The notes: a model not told the origin generated them from the letters alone. 64,000 bases of DNA from Tetrapyrgos nigripes (GCA_013368315.1 JAACJM010000057.1:248001-312000); one strand, 5' to 3'. Numbered from the stretch's first letter, positions 12,158 to 26,213 are shown. Numbers and translations are program-made.

Positions 12158-13201
12158 CTAAAACGAAACGACGTCCTCAACCTTTTTCCAAACATGTCCT
12201 TCCCAAAGCTTATTAGCACTGCCGGCGCCTTCTTCGCTATCCCTCAGGTTCTCCTTCTGTTTGATATGATCCCAGCCAGTGCTTCCAGCTCCCTGCTCAC
12301 ACTGAGACGCGATCAAGGTCCGGAATTCAGACATAGGACCTGGGATAGCTTCGACGTAGACTAAAGGTTTGTTGAAGCGTTCAGCAATCTGACGAACTGT
12401 CAAACGCTCGCCTTCGAGGCGCAAGATAGAGTTGGAAAGTTGTGATAGAGGAAGGGTGGTCAATACGTGAGCGACGAATCCTGAATAGATTGTCAAATTT
12501 CGATACGATGTTAAACAGAAAGACAGCACGTACCTCCGACGTCCTCCTGAGCTGTGAAACTAATGGGAGTTTCGCCTTTGCCAATAGTGTTGATTTTCTG
12601 GTTGGCATCGTATCCAACGACCCATGGAACATACTGAAGCCACGGGCCAGTCTGCAAGAGGAGTAAGTTGACCCGAGTGAGCAGTGGAGAAAAATAGACT
12701 CACAAAGAAACGGACATAAGGCAACTCGATAGATTTGAGGAACTCTATACTTGGAAGTCAGTCTCGAGAACGCGAAAACTCAAACTTGATAGACGTACCT
12801 GCAAACTTATCCTTGGTCACCTGTGGGTTATCCATGTCCAATCCAGCCAACCCGGCAGTGACGCTGCCAAACTCGGAAGGAACAAAAAGTTTCACTCCGG
12901 CCTCTTTCGCTGCTAACGCAGCATTCTTTTGAGTGTCGAAATTTGCAGGAGTGGACACCACCACGTCCGTGGAATATTTCGTGAATACGTTCACAAGGGC
13001 AGTGTGGTCATCGTAATCGACTGAGACTAACTCAGCGTCAGCCGGCAAGTTCGAGGGCTTCGATGAAGGTGGACGCGACAGAACAATGAGTTTCTTGACA
13101 CCAGGGTGTTTGGAGAGGGCGTCAATGATGTAGGGGCTGATAGCACCATTGGCACCGAGAACAGCAAAAGAGGTGTTGGAAGAGGCACTGGGAGCAGACA
13201 T
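12158..13201 (-). CDS. NmrA-like / isoflavone-reductase-like NAD(P)-binding protein
   Basis: An atypical short-chain dehydrogenase-type Rossmann protein. The N-terminus has the dinucleotide loop VLGANGAISPYIIDAL, with Ser where the third Gly often stands, then KKLIVLSRPPSSKP and VVSTPANF. KLFVPSEFGS is the usual NmrA/isoflavone-reductase block. After short introns, ELPYVRFFTGPWLQY and NSILRLEGERLTVRQIAERF complete the family pattern. It ends HVWKKVEDVVSF. Three to four introns. Members act as redox sensors or reductases on small aromatic compounds; the substrate cannot be read from the sequence. Confidence 0.88.
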
Positions 13202-13598
13202 GATATGAGAAGGATGATAAAGTCAAAACTGATGGCTACACTGACCATTGCAAGGTGGTTTTTATACTGCGAACGAACGTGTAGAACGCGACACCCAAGG
13301 TCTGACTGAGATTAGCCGAATTTGCGCATTAGGGGCCCATCCGCGGCTACTGACAACTTATCCCATTGTCAGGCAGTGAGCAAAATTGGTCAATTCTCCG
13401 CAGCGGCATTCGATGTAGATTCATGGCTGTCAAACGCCAACTGAAATGCTGTCGTCAGCGTTGGGCGCCTTGGATGCATACCAGTGCATACCACTATATG
13501 AGAGTGCAATGAGAAGTGACAGGTTTACCCAAGATTTACCGACGGCTGAACGCATATCTGATTAGATAACTTCAAGTTCGCGCTTGCTTCTGACCAGC
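13202..13598. other. Divergent intergenic region (NmrA-like / SFH5)
   Basis: About 400 bp between two divergent start codons. This should hold both promoters. No unambiguous regulatory motif or RNA gene was identified. Confidence 0.5.
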
Positions 13599-14881
13599 AT
13601 GTCTGACGCCACTGACACTGCACCTCAACCTGCTCCTGCTGCTCCTGCTCCTGCTCCTGTTCCTGCTCCTGCTCCTGCTCCTGTGGCTACCGCCCCCGTT
13701 CCCGAAACCGTCCCTACCGAAGTCAAAGAACCTCAGAATCCCTTGACACAAAAGTTCACCGAGGCAGAATGGGAAGCTCTCAAAGAATTCAGGGTTGGGT
13801 CTACTTCTATTAGCTTACAAGTAGTAGCTATTGACACTAGATGTTTCACAGAAACAACTTCCAGACTTGTTTGCTAAAGCATACGACGACAAGCCAGACG
13901 CGAAGACCAAGGTTATTGACCTTTGGGGTGTCAAGATTGACCCTGCAGATCCTGTAGATGCTAAAGTCAGTGTTATACTTATGAAGTTCCTCAGAGCCAG
14001 GTGCGTGTTCATCTCTATGGCTACGACCTTCTATTGACTCTGTGTCTAGGAACCTCAGCGTTCGTGACGCGGCTGACATGTTCGTCGCGACACTCAGATG
14101 GAGGGACGAATTCAACGTGGAAGCTGCGTGCAAGGAAGAGTTTCCGCAAGACATCTTTGGGAATTTGGGTCATATATTCGGTCATGACAAGCAGGGCCAT
14201 CCAGTGGTGTATGTATATTTCGCCTCTTCCTGCCCGGAGACAATCCTCATATTTGCCTATGAAAAGCTACAACGTCTATGGAGGTAGCAAGGACGTGACT
14301 GCTCCCTTCAGCGACGTTCAGAGGTTCTTGAGGTGATTATACGCCCTTTCAATACTCGTCACATAACTAACACGCGTGTAGATGGCGTGTCGCATTCATG
14401 GAGAAAAGCCTTGCCTCTCTCGACTTTGAAACAGTCGACCAGCAGATCCAAGTGCACGGTAATTGCGCACATTTCGTTCTTACACGTCTCAACTAACGGA
14501 CAATGGCTTTCCCATCACAGACTACGAGGGCGTGTCCATGTCATCCCGCGACGCCAACTCCAAACAAGCTGCATCGGAAGCCAGCAGCATCTTTAGCTCT
14601 CACTACCCGGAGATGTTGGTAAGTGTACTCTTTAGCATTCCCATCTGCTATTCCCAGTGTACTTTTTCTTATACCATCTCTAGCACCAGAAGTTCTTCGT
14701 CAACGTCCCCGGTTATCTCACATGGATCTTCTGGCTATTCAAACCCCTCCTTCCGGCTAAAACCTTTGCAAAGATGTCCATTGTTGGAACTGGTGCTCAT
14801 ACCATTGGGAAGGCTCTAATTCCTCTCATCGACGTTAAGCAGTTACCGAAAAGGTATGATGGGGAAGCTGAGGCCTTCTAG
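13599..14881 (+). CDS. SFH5: Sec14-like phosphatidylinositol transfer protein Sfh5
   Basis: A CRAL-TRIO lipid-exchange protein of the Sfh5 branch, peripheral to ER and plasma membrane; in yeast Sfh5 also binds haem. An Ala-Pro repeat (about residues 8-30, encoded by a CCTGCT minisatellite) precedes LTQKFTEAEWEALKEFR. The CRAL-TRIO N-domain follows (LPDLFAKAYDDKPDAKTKV; VSVILMKFLRARNLSVRDAA), then the lipid-binding domain: DIFGNLGHIFGHDKQGHPVV, VQRFLRWRVAFMEKSLASLD, DYEGVSMSSRDANSKQAASE, FFVNVPGYLTWIFWLFKPLL and the closing QLPKRYDGEAEAF. All blocks match the Sfh5 family in order and spacing. At least five introns. ATG 13599 is the first plausible start. Confidence 0.93.
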
Positions 14882-15077
14882 AAGAAACTACTACGCTACA
14901 CATCTCTTTACTTTTATAGGAACTTCTATGCTGCATCTGTACTTCTATTACTTACTAACACGTTCATGCTAACTTCAATCGAATTGATACGTCTGTGGTT
15001 AAGGTGGTATGCATTAAGGTATATATCCTCATAATTTACACAGATGAATATAGGTGCGCTGTAAGTAAATAAGTATG

Positions 15078-17460
<2,383 letters not shown>

Positions 17461-17479
17461 AATAACAGAGAGAGCGGTC

Positions 17480-17536
17480 GACTCGAACCAGTCACTTCTG
17501 CAATGGTTTGATGAAAGTGAACGAGTGGTTCGAGTC
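17480..17536. repeat. Imperfect hairpin upstream of the GH47 gene
   Basis: The 11-bp sequence GACTCGAACCA (17480-17490) is perfectly complemented by TGGTTCGAGTC (17526-17536). Inside it, TCACTT (17492-17497) pairs with AAGTGA (17515-17520), giving a 17-bp interrupted stem and a 17-nt loop. It falls in the probable 5' UTR or promoter of the GH47 gene. Confidence 0.7.
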
Positions 17537-17615
17537 CAAGAGAGTGGAGACTGGTCATTACTACTATCACTTTCTACTTAAGTACGTACATCCGTGTGAA
17601 GAGCAACCGGTAAAC

Positions 17616-18200
17616 CTATCCGCAGCTCCCATCTGTAGGCCCATCCTTCCAGCGGTCATCCGTCTTTGTACAATCAAATCTCTCCTTTCCAAGCTTTACA
17701 TTAACCTCGTTATGTCGTTCACATAACCACTTGCTAAATCCAACCCTCCCGCTCACATCCGGCGGATTGTTTTTCATGTCCTCGCCAAAATCATCCCCAC
17801 AGTGCGAGCAAGGGTACAGCATGGGTAGAGACCGTATGAGGGAAAGCATGTTGGCTCGTTGAATCGGGGTCGGCCGTTCAGGGTAGTAAGCTGCTGTGGT
17901 ATGCAAAAAGGTCCATGTCGCTCGACCGAGTTGTTCTACGTCCGGCGGGCAGTGTGCGGGTGGTTCATCTGGGGCAGCGTTGGATGATGTAGAAGCTGCT
18001 GTCGTTCCGAACGCAAGTGCTGCCATGGCGGCAGCCGTCGCATTTTGTCCACCAGACTTATCGTCAGATTTCGCGGATTTCAGTGGTTTCCAGTTGCGAA
18101 ACGCGGTACAGGGTCTACAGGGCTTTCCATCTGGACCCAAGACCACACCGGAAGGAGGCGAAGACTTTGGCTTGGGTGATGAGGACGAAGAGTCTGCCAT
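17616..18200 (-). CDS. ERV1: FAD-linked sulfhydryl oxidase Erv1/ALR
   Basis: The FAD enzyme of the mitochondrial intermembrane space that reoxidises Mia40 and passes electrons to cytochrome c. It is intronless. The N-terminal shuttle region carries CRPC within GPDGKPCRPCTAFRNWK, followed by a low-complexity linker. The catalytic domain has LGRATWTFLHTTAAYYPERP, the active-site YPCSHC (near residue 130), WLCERHNEVNVKLGK and the C-terminal FDCTKTDDRWKDG with SC that forms the structural disulfide. An in-frame upstream ATG at 18257 would add 19 residues (MNYIEFSCSATFHLFPLAF); MADSSSSSPK is preferred because Erv1 normally lacks a presequence. It lies 155 bp upstream of the GH47 gene on the same strand. 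Confidence 0.94.
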   Translation of the reverse strand: MADSSSSSPKPKSSPPSGVVLGPDGKPCRPCTAFRNWKPLKSAKSDDKSGGQNATAAAMAALAFGTTAASTSSNAAPDEPPAHCPPDVEQLGRATWTFLHTTAAYYPERPTPIQRANMLSLIRSLPMLYPCSHCGDDFGEDMKNNPPDVSGRVGFSKWLCERHNEVNVKLGKERFDCTKTDDRWKDGPTDGSCG

Positions 18201-18417
18201 GAAGGCAAGTGGAAAGAGGTGGAAAGTTGCTGAGCAAGAAAATTCAATATAGTTCACGCGCCGACGCGTTCATCACATTACGGTAGTATGTGTGTGTAAG
18301 CTACAAAGCTACAGAAACTTCTAAGGGCAGCTACAAGTAGACTAGGTTATGCAAGAATTTGGTACACAAGTCCGGTAGAAATACACTAGATATCGAACAG
18401 ATTCGTCCTTTAGCTCG

Positions 18418-19853
18418 TCATGCCCATCGGCCCAAAAGTGCCATGAGACCGCATCCAAGTAACATCGAACCGACAGAGTATGCAAGCTTGCCATTAGAAC
18501 TTTCCATCATTTCCTTGTTAAATATGAACTCGTGTGCGAGAAGCTAAAGAAGTAGTCAGTTATGGCCCTTTACAAACAAATAGGGGGAGAACCAACCTCA
18601 ACGAGTCCTGTGTAGATTAGGATACCCGCGCTTAAAGAGTCCAACACACCGCTGACAATGGAAGCTGTGGCAGTCCCTGGGTTATATGTCGTGCGGACAC
18701 CCAGACCAACCGCGATTCCAACAGGAGTCGTCAAACCACATACCAACGCTCCCAAAATCGGGATAAAGTTGTATTTTTGGGGAAGTCGCATGTAAGCAAG
18801 TCGGGTCCCGAGTCCAAGACCTTCAAATGTTTCTGGACAGAACCATTCAAAGATATATCCCGTACTGACAATATTCCGCGGACTTACGGTGAAATACCAA
18901 GACTACGAACAGAACCTTGAATTCTTCATCCACAGCGAGTGTTAAACCAATTAGAACACTTTAGGAAAAATCAGTTCACCAACGCTTCCGCATAGTGTAG
19001 GATCTCCAAACCTGTGAAGAGCGACGCCAAATTCTAAAATGGCAACCCCGACAATCTGAGCTAAAGCACTATCAGCCAGGTGGTGCTTATGGGTATTTCC
19101 GGATCCGGACTTCTCGACATCCTTCTCGAGAGAAGCATCGTCAACCATGACATTGCTTTCGGGACCATGTGCCGCATGGGATCCAACATCGTGCCCATGT
19201 GCATCTATACAAGGAAGGTTCGATGAGCTCCAAGTTGACACCTGGGTTGAGGGGAGGTAACTTTACCATGGTGAGCTCCAATTTTGGCAAGTTTGGCTGT
19301 TCCCCATCGGAAAGCGATGAGTTCGACGATGAAGATGGAGAAGATGCTGAGGAGACATAAGGCGAGGGCATAGGGCTGGGTGTACGGTAGATTTGTCAGT
19401 ACTGGATGCTCAGATCGAGAGAAATATGCACGCACGTAGTCACCCCATGCTGGCGACAGACATTCTGATTCCAATGCTTCTAACGCTGGTGATAGTAAAT
19501 GTATGAAGGCAGTAGCAATCTATGCGTCCAGAGTGCGCTGTTAGGTATCATCGACCTTCTCAAGGGTAACCACTCACAATAACCCCAGAGCCGAAAAATT
19601 TTGCGAAACTGCGAAGCATATGTAAATGAAGGGAATCCTCCAACTGACATGTTACGCACTCGAATATGCACTTTGGTACCTGGAGATATTTTGTTCTTTT
19701 GGCAAGAACAGGGAAGAGTGCGCCAGCTGTGGACCCAAAGCCGATGATGAAAATGGAGGCGACTCTTAGACCAAAGTATGTGTCGCTACCGCCACCAGAA
19801 CCACAGTTGACATCGCTGGCGGCATCTAGACCAGACTCGGAGATCGACGACAT
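18418..19853 (-). CDS. ZIP family zinc/iron permease (Zrt-like)
   Basis: An eight-helix metal importer, probably in the plasma membrane. The start MSSISESGLDAASDVNCGSG leads to TM1 (GLRVASIFIIGFGSTAGALF), then AKFFGSGVIIATAFIH in TM2 and PYALALCLLSIFSIFIVELI in TM3. The variable loop is His-rich (DAHGHDVGSHAAHG; NTHKHHLADSALAQ), as expected for a cytosolic zinc-sensing loop. TM4-5 contain the conserved EFGVALHR and the FHQTFEGLGLGTRLAY metal-site motif. The last helices give PTGIAVGLGVRTTYNPG-type sequence, GVLDSLSAGILIYTGLVEL and a stop after LLGRWA. About seven introns. It resembles Zrt1/Zrt2 more than the intracellular Zrt3/Ykl1 group. Confidence 0.93.
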
Positions 19854-20183
19854 GGACAGAAAAAAGGGTCGGTATACACGGCTTGGGGCCGATGACGATG
19901 GTGATGAAGAGCTTGTTGAGGAAGGATTTACTATATAATACAGACGCCAGCCACATTTCGGTGACTGGGTGGGTACTCACGGAATTTCTGTTTGGCTGTT
20001 CCATATGTTATACAGCAAATGTGATTGGCTGGACATCGCGAACGAGTACCGCACCAGTCATGGTAAGCGACATACTTCCGTCGTCTAAGCCAGGTACACA
20101 TACACTCGGTGGATGCGATGGAATTTATGACTACAAAAGTACAAAGTCTATACTATTACTAGTACTGGTACCTGCCTTCGCCA
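19854..20183. other. Intergenic region (ZNHIT2-like 3' side / ZIP promoter)
   Basis: About 330 bp on which the ZIP promoter must lie. No clear motif or gene recognised. Confidence 0.45.
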
Positions 20184-21644
20184 TTAGAGCTCTTCAATGA
20201 GTCCCGATCGAGAACCCTCCTTCTGTACTATACCAAAATTCTGGGGACGACGTGGTTCGATATCTGATGGTGCGGGAGTAGAATCTGGGGGTATTGACGA
20301 CCTGTCATAGATGTCCTTTGATAAAGAAGTAAGGACCATCGAAGGGGTGGATAAAACATGTGCCGCGTAAAATATCAGTTTTTGTGCAACATGCCTTGAC
20401 TTGCCGTTTTGCGTTTCAAATAATTTGTAGAGATCGGATAGAACGAGCACAGCAGAACGGTTGGGATGTGAAAAAGTATCAAAGGATTCCGCATGTGAAG
20501 TCACCTCAGCTGCCACAACGGCTACTGGTAAAGGCCGGACAAGCTTTGAGGTATCCCGCAACAGTAGAGAGAAGGTTGATGACGTCGTTGACTGTAGGAT
20601 ACTTCCTCAGTTGGGTAGAAGAAAGCAGAAAATCCGACTCACTTCTTCAAAACGTGATCTAATATCTGTAACAGCACTAGAAACAGACGAATGCAGCGTC
20701 GTTGCCTTACGGTCGGTTAAAAAAGGTACCAGATGGGCGATCTGATGCTTGACTTCCGTATAGTCTTCACTACTAGTTTCGATCGAGCTCAAGGGCGAAA
20801 TAGCAAATTGGCGTGTAACAAATGCATACGCAACACTGCCAAAGCAATGGATGAGTTTAGCATTCTCCCATTAATCAAGGAAGCACACCATATTGCAACG
20901 AGATTGTAAATAAGCGATGGCCCACTGGGAACGGACTTGACCATTGACGAAGGTATGGACATCATCTCTGGCTGCTCACCGACACGCTCGATAAGCTCAT
21001 TTTTGTAGTTCGTTTCCGTTGGATCCTCCCACCAAGGCCTTCGCTGATTGTGATATAGTTCTTCACTTGCCAATAGCTGTTGCGCCAATTCTCCAGATGA
21101 GTCATTCAGAGCTTTGATAAACTTGTCCCTTTCTTCGGGTTTCAGAAGTGCCCATAGCTTGTCCGGGGAAGCAGCCTCTGTTAGGAGGTAAATATATCAA
21201 CAGGCAGTCAAGGAGAGACTACGCACCAATATCCACGCCTTCAAAACGTTTAACTAGGTCATCATCATCCGAGTTTTCCTCTTCCAATAACGCATTATTG
21301 TTAAGATCGTCCTCTTCGAACCGCTTCAAGATTTCCATCATCTTCAAACGTTCCTCTGTCGATTTGTTAGGTTCTGAGCGGATATTGCTGTCCAATTCTT
21401 TCTTGTAAAACTTTTCCGAGCATTCTGAATGAGACTGGGAGTAGAATGATTATGACGTCCACTGGTGCCAAAATAAACACGCACAGAGGACCGAAAGCAA
21501 ATCAGCGAGCAGTATGGTAGATTGCAGACTGGGCATGAGTATTTAGATAGTTGTCTCCGACATCTGAAGAGTATAAATGAGTGAAAGAAAAGAGAAAATG
21601 AAAAAGTCTGACATTTTGCAAACGACGTTGGATTCAGAGTCCAT
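20184..21644 (-). CDS. Zinc-finger HIT domain protein, ZNHIT2-like
   Basis: ZNHIT2 proteins work with the R2TP chaperone and U5 snRNP assembly. The start is placed at 21644, [10 protein letters not shown]: splicing at AAAAT|GTCAGA to CAG|ATGTCGG gives [20 protein letters not shown] then [10 protein letters not shown], a correct HIT zinc knuckle. The other ATG at 21685 is in the wrong frame for that. Next come [31 protein letters not shown], an acidic stretch and [17 protein letters not shown], then RRPWWEDP and YNLVAIWCA, all in family order. The C-terminus SRSGLIEEL ends at 20184. Six or so introns; the exons at 20400-20790 are the least certain. The start lies only 39 bp from the DBP9 start. 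Confidence 0.85.
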
Positions 21645-21683
21645 TTTGTTTCAAACTCCGCAAAAATTTGCTTTCCTTCAGTC

Positions 21684-23920
21684 ATGGTCGAGGCTCACCT
21701 GGTCGATAACAAGGCCTCTTTCTCCTCCTTCTCATACCTCCTAGATGCTCGAATACTACGTGCTCTCGCAGATATGGGCTTTGCACGTCCAACTTTGGTC
21801 CAAGCAAAAGCCATTCCTTTAGCATTGGAAAGTCGAGACATACTTGCGCGTGCCAGGACTGGAAGTGGCAAAACAGCCGCATATTGCATACCTATCCTTC
21901 AAAAAATACTCAGCTCCAAAAGTGTGGGTGAGTTTGGACTAGTCGGATTGCTTGCCTGTACTCAATGTGGACCCGTAGGCTTTGGACGTTAATGATCCTT
22001 TACGACAATCTACCCGTGCTTTGATCCTAGTACCTACACGAGAACTATCCGAACAAGTCTCTGCCTACCTGCGACAATTATGCAAATACTGCGAAGACCT
22101 GGTCATTGCCAATATCGCCTCAGTAACAAACTCAAACTTGCAGAAAAATCTCCTCGCTGAGCGTCCTGATATCGTGGTAGCTACTCCGTCAAGAGCTCTT
22201 GCGTCTCTGCAATCCAAAGTGCGTCGTCCCATGTAGGGTCAGGCTTCGGAGACTGATTTTCTTCAGGCCTTGATTGTGTCGTCTCTGGACTCCCTTGTCA
22301 TCGACGAAGCAGATTTGATTCTTTCCTACGGCCATGACGATGATATTCGTCAGATCTTCAGTGGTTCATACTTGCCCAAAGTCTATCAATCATTCCTTAT
22401 GAGTGCTACCATGACTGAAGACGTTGAACTACTGAAGGGACTTACCTTGCGGAGTCCTGTATGTAACTTCGCTATTATCCTGGAGACCGCCCATTGATTT
22501 CTTCCAGGCCATCCTCAAATTGGAGGCTAATGAAGACGAGGTAGCCCTTCTCAGCCAATATGCTGTCAAGTAAGGTGTTTATTTTATCTCTCAAATTGAC
22601 TCATTGACGGACTGTTTTGCAGATGTTCAGAAGTGGACAAATTCCTTCTGACATACGTCATCCTAAAGCTGAAGCTTGTCAAAGGGAAATGCATCCTATT
22701 CGTAAACGATGTAGACCGCAGTTATCGACTGAAGCTGTTCCTTGAGCAATTCTCAATAAAGAGCTGCGTCCTTAATTCGGAGCTGCCTCTGAATTCTAGG
22801 TACAGGACTTTGACTCTGTTGTTATTCGGAATGATACTGATGGTCTTTAAAGATATCACACCGTCCAAGAATTCAACAAAGGCGTATATGACTACATCAT
22901 CGCCACAGATGAGAGCGGAACTCAGGGTGCTGAAGACGATTCAGATTCGGAAGAAGAAGAGAGTGACGAGGAAGAATGTAAGTCATACTTTCACATCTTA
23001 TTTTCACGCATCTGATTTAATTACCGTCAGTCACCTCAACCCAACGCGAGCCCGAAGACTCATCAACGACAAATCCCGAGGCTGAAAGCTCAAATCGGAA
23101 ACGAAAAAGAACAGAGTCCAACACAGAGTCTTCGTCCAAAAAGAAGCAACGAAAGGGAGGCAACGACAAAGAATACGGCGTTACTCGAGGAGTCGACTTT
23201 GTCGATGTTGCTTGTGTTCTCAACTTTGACCTTCCAACTTCTTCTCGGTCATATACGCATCGTGTAGGACGTACAGCTCGTGCTGGACGTACTGGGATGG
23301 CGTTATCGTTTGTTGTGCCCAAGGACCAATGGGGGAAGAATAAGATAGTCGGATGTCTACCGAGTGCCAAGAACAATGAGGTGGTTTTCGACAAGATAGA
23401 AAAGGAGCAAGGAGCGAGGGGAAGCAAAATCAAAGAGTACAATTTCGATATGAAGCAGGTCGAAGCTTTCCGCTATCGAATGGAAGATGCACTTCGCTCA
23501 GTAACGAGAAGTGCAATCAAAGAAGCTCGCATAAAGGAGCTGAAAACAGAGATATTGAACTCGGATAAATTGAAGGTAAGGCATCTTCTGTCTTCTTTGT
23601 GTCATTCTTACTGATGAGTCCAGGCTCATTTCGAGGACAACCCTCTCGACTTGGAATATCTTCGTCACGATAAACCTCTTCACCCTACACGAATACAGCC
23701 TCACATGAAGCATGTACCCAAGTATCTACTTCCTCGAGCTGCACCTGTACCTGGGTCGTCGGCGGAGGAGGGCGATGGTGATAAATCGATCGGTTTTGTG
23801 CCTTTCAGGAAGAACTCTCAGCGTGGACGAGGAAGAGGTCGAGGCCGTGGGGGTAAAAGTAATGGCGGAGGAAGGGGTGGGAAGAAGAAGTCAGACCCAT
23901 TAAAGAAATTTAGTCGTTAA
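21684..23920 (+). CDS. DBP9: DEAD-box RNA helicase Dbp9 (DDX56 homologue)
   Basis: A nucleolar ATP-dependent RNA helicase for 60S subunit assembly. Motifs appear in order: Q motif [15 protein letters not shown], motif [16 protein letters not shown], Ia PTRELSEQV, Ib [16 protein letters not shown] (a diverged DEAD box: DEAD present), III SAT, then [20 protein letters not shown] in domain 2, [16 protein letters not shown] and [15 protein letters not shown]. The VDF motif is preceded by a Dbp9-type acidic and lysine-rich insertion ([10 protein letters not shown] onward, 22900-23180). The C-terminus holds [20 protein letters not shown] and an [14 protein letters not shown] RGG/Lys tail. About seven introns. 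Divergent from the ZNHIT2-like gene. Confidence 0.94.
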
Positions 23921-24626
23921 AAATGTCTGTTCGCCATGTATTCCGATCTATCTAACCAGCGCTTTATACTTGTTCTTGGCTCGCTTTTAGGGTTGTCTTC
24001 CAAGCCAAAGGTCCTAGAGTGGCCTGACCTTTCTGCGCCATGCAGAGTGTTGAACGGATCTCTGTTCCGGACCAGCTATTTAGACTCAACCTCCCCCACC
24101 CAGATTCCGATTCGATTCCAGCCCTATCGATGAAGAAGTCCTGAGGTAGGGACTCCGGAGGACTACCCTTTCCGGCGCTCGTCTGTCCGAAGATCGACCT
24201 GGGCCCAGACAGTATTATGCATCAATCACTAGAACTACGCGACCGACGGTGGCGTCGAGTTCCTAAGACAACGCGCCTTTGCCCGCCCAATTCTGGCAAC
24301 GTCGATCTACCTTCTAAAAATTTTAATAATTCGATTAGGGCGTCATTCTCCCACAGTGAAGCAAGTTGTCCCTGATCCAGTCAGGCAGAAGTGCATGTCT
24401 CCAAGGTAATGCCTTGACTAGACTTGGGTTCTGCATTGGCGAAGGACTTCCAACTTCTTGAAGAAGGCGAGGTCGCTGTGCCAAAACGTGGTGTAAGCCC
24501 GGTTCGTAGAACGCCGTGGATCTGAAGAGGTATATGATGAGCTTGTGGTAGAATCGCCAAGTCGCAAACTTTCTACTCACTTTATTCCATCGATCAGCTC
24601 GTCGTTTTCCAAGCGTTAGACTCGTT
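23921..24626. other. Intergenic region (DBP9 3' / kinase promoter)
   Basis: About 700 bp between two + strand genes. A minus-strand open frame at 24335-24580 has no recognisable domain. No repeat or RNA gene seen. Confidence 0.45.
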
Positions 24627-26178
24627 ATGTCTCCTGTAAGTCGTCTGACACGTCCACCTACTCTCTTTCGTCCTCACTTTCGTCTCTAGGCACAATATCG
24701 CCAGTACCCTTCGTTCAGCAGCAACCCGTCCTCATCCACCTGCCACGACTCCTATCCCTGTCGTCGCATAGACCTTGCAGATCTCGACTTTCTAAAGCTG
24801 ATTAGTGGCGGCGGAAGTGGCAAAGTCTTCCTGGTCCGAGATCGTGTCCAAATGCAATACCTTGCCCTCAAAGTCATGCCGAAACGAAGGGAGTTGAACA
24901 CTGTTAGCAACGTTCTCAATGAGCGCAAGACTCATTCTGCGCTTTCGCTTGAGGATAATCGTTATTTCCTTCCTCTTGTGGCCAGCTGGCATGACGAGGT
25001 TAATTATTACATCGCGACGGTGAGTTCCTTTTGGTGTTTAGCTTCTGCTCGGTGTTGACGTTCCGAGCTTACTAGGAATATCTCCCTGGCGGTGATTTAG
25101 CCCTTCACCTAGCTAAGCACAGGATCTTTAGCGAACAACGAGCAAAATTCTACGTCTGCGAGATTGTGAGTCAATCTTCGCCGATTTATTTCAGAGAAAA
25201 GTTACTAACTTGACACCACAGATCCTTGCACTGGAAGAATTACACGCTCACAAGATCATACACCGCGACTTGAAGCCCAGCAACATCATGCTCAAGGCAG
25301 ACGGCCACATCGTTCTTGGCGACTTTGGCATATCTCGACATTTCGAGTCCAGGGATCCCAGTGCTGCCTTTGAACGCGACAGTATGGATTCTGCGATTTG
25401 CCTTCCCCATAAACGCTTCGACGCCGCCAGTTACCTAACCAGTGACGACTGCGGGACGACCTACTACATGGCACCCGAGCAACACTTGTGCATGAAGTAC
25501 TCCTTCGAAGTCGACTATTGGGCACTCGGTGTGATCTTGTATAGGATGTTGACTGGACTAGTGAGTCGATTCGTCCAAATTCCTATCAGACAGACACTGA
25601 AAAGCCACTCCAGATGCCATTTGGTCAGACCAGCTCCAGCAAGCACGAGATAGCCTGCAGCGTGATACACGATGAACTGAGGTTTCCCAACACCGTCTTC
25701 ATCAGTCCTGAGGCGCAAGATTTCATACGCGGATTGCTGGTCAAAGATCCTGGTGAACGTATCCACTTTTCGGAAATCAAGAATGACCCCTTTTTCGATG
25801 GAGTGTAAGTCTCAATTTTCTTGCAAAAAGTTTTCGTGCTCACGGTCCACCTTCAGTAACTGGGCTGCCGTCTCGAGATGCCAGCTTCCATCCTCTTGGA
25901 GACCATATATACCCCCGAATCCTCGTCATCCTCACACCGTCCTTCCATTCGAATACGGAACTCCATTCGACTATCATTCAGATCCTCTGCCGAGCTTTAC
26001 ATGGTACAGACCTTCGGATTTGCGGAAACGTCGAGACATGGCTAGCCTCCCTTCAGAATATACACCACATCCATGCAAAGACATAACGAGCATCGGCAAA
26101 CTCATGCGGCCCCTCAAACAAGGGCTGGGAACTTTATTCGGGACGGGAAAAGGGCAAACAAGACAGAAGCGTGGATAG
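24627..26178 (+). CDS. AGC-like serine/threonine protein kinase with extended activation loop
   Basis: A complete kinase domain. The tiny first exon encodes MSP and splices to AQYRQYPSFSSNPSSS. Glycine loop ISGGGSGKVFLVRD, ATP lysine in LALKVMPKRRE, hinge ATEYLPGGDLALHLAKHRIF, catalytic loop KIIHRDLKPSNIML, DFG in VLGDFGISRHFES, then DCGTTYYMAPEQ and VDYWALGVILYRMLTGLMPF. The AGC-like signature is the NWAAV block after the kinase core and a long C-terminal tail (PPNPRHPHTVLP; FEYGTPFDY). Between DFG and APE there are about 40 residues, longer than in most AGC kinases. Agaricomycetes have many lineage-specific kinases of this type, so the pathway cannot be named. Five or more introns. The stop is only 35 bp from the TMEM97-like stop on the other strand. 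Confidence 0.87.
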
Positions 26179-26213
26179 ATGATAGCTGAAGCCCTACGAG
26201 ACCCATTTGACTC

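Noticed and set aside
17527..17537. tRNA gene suggested by a B-box-like GGTTCGAGTCC
   Set aside because: No A box at the right distance and the T-arm stem does not pair; a hairpin with its upstream complement explains the sequence better.
21344..21685. ZNHIT2-like start at ATG 21685
   Set aside because: This frame gives MTEGKQIF and misses one cysteine pair; ATG 21644 in another frame, spliced at AT|GTCAGA, restores CKIC and the complete zinc knuckle.
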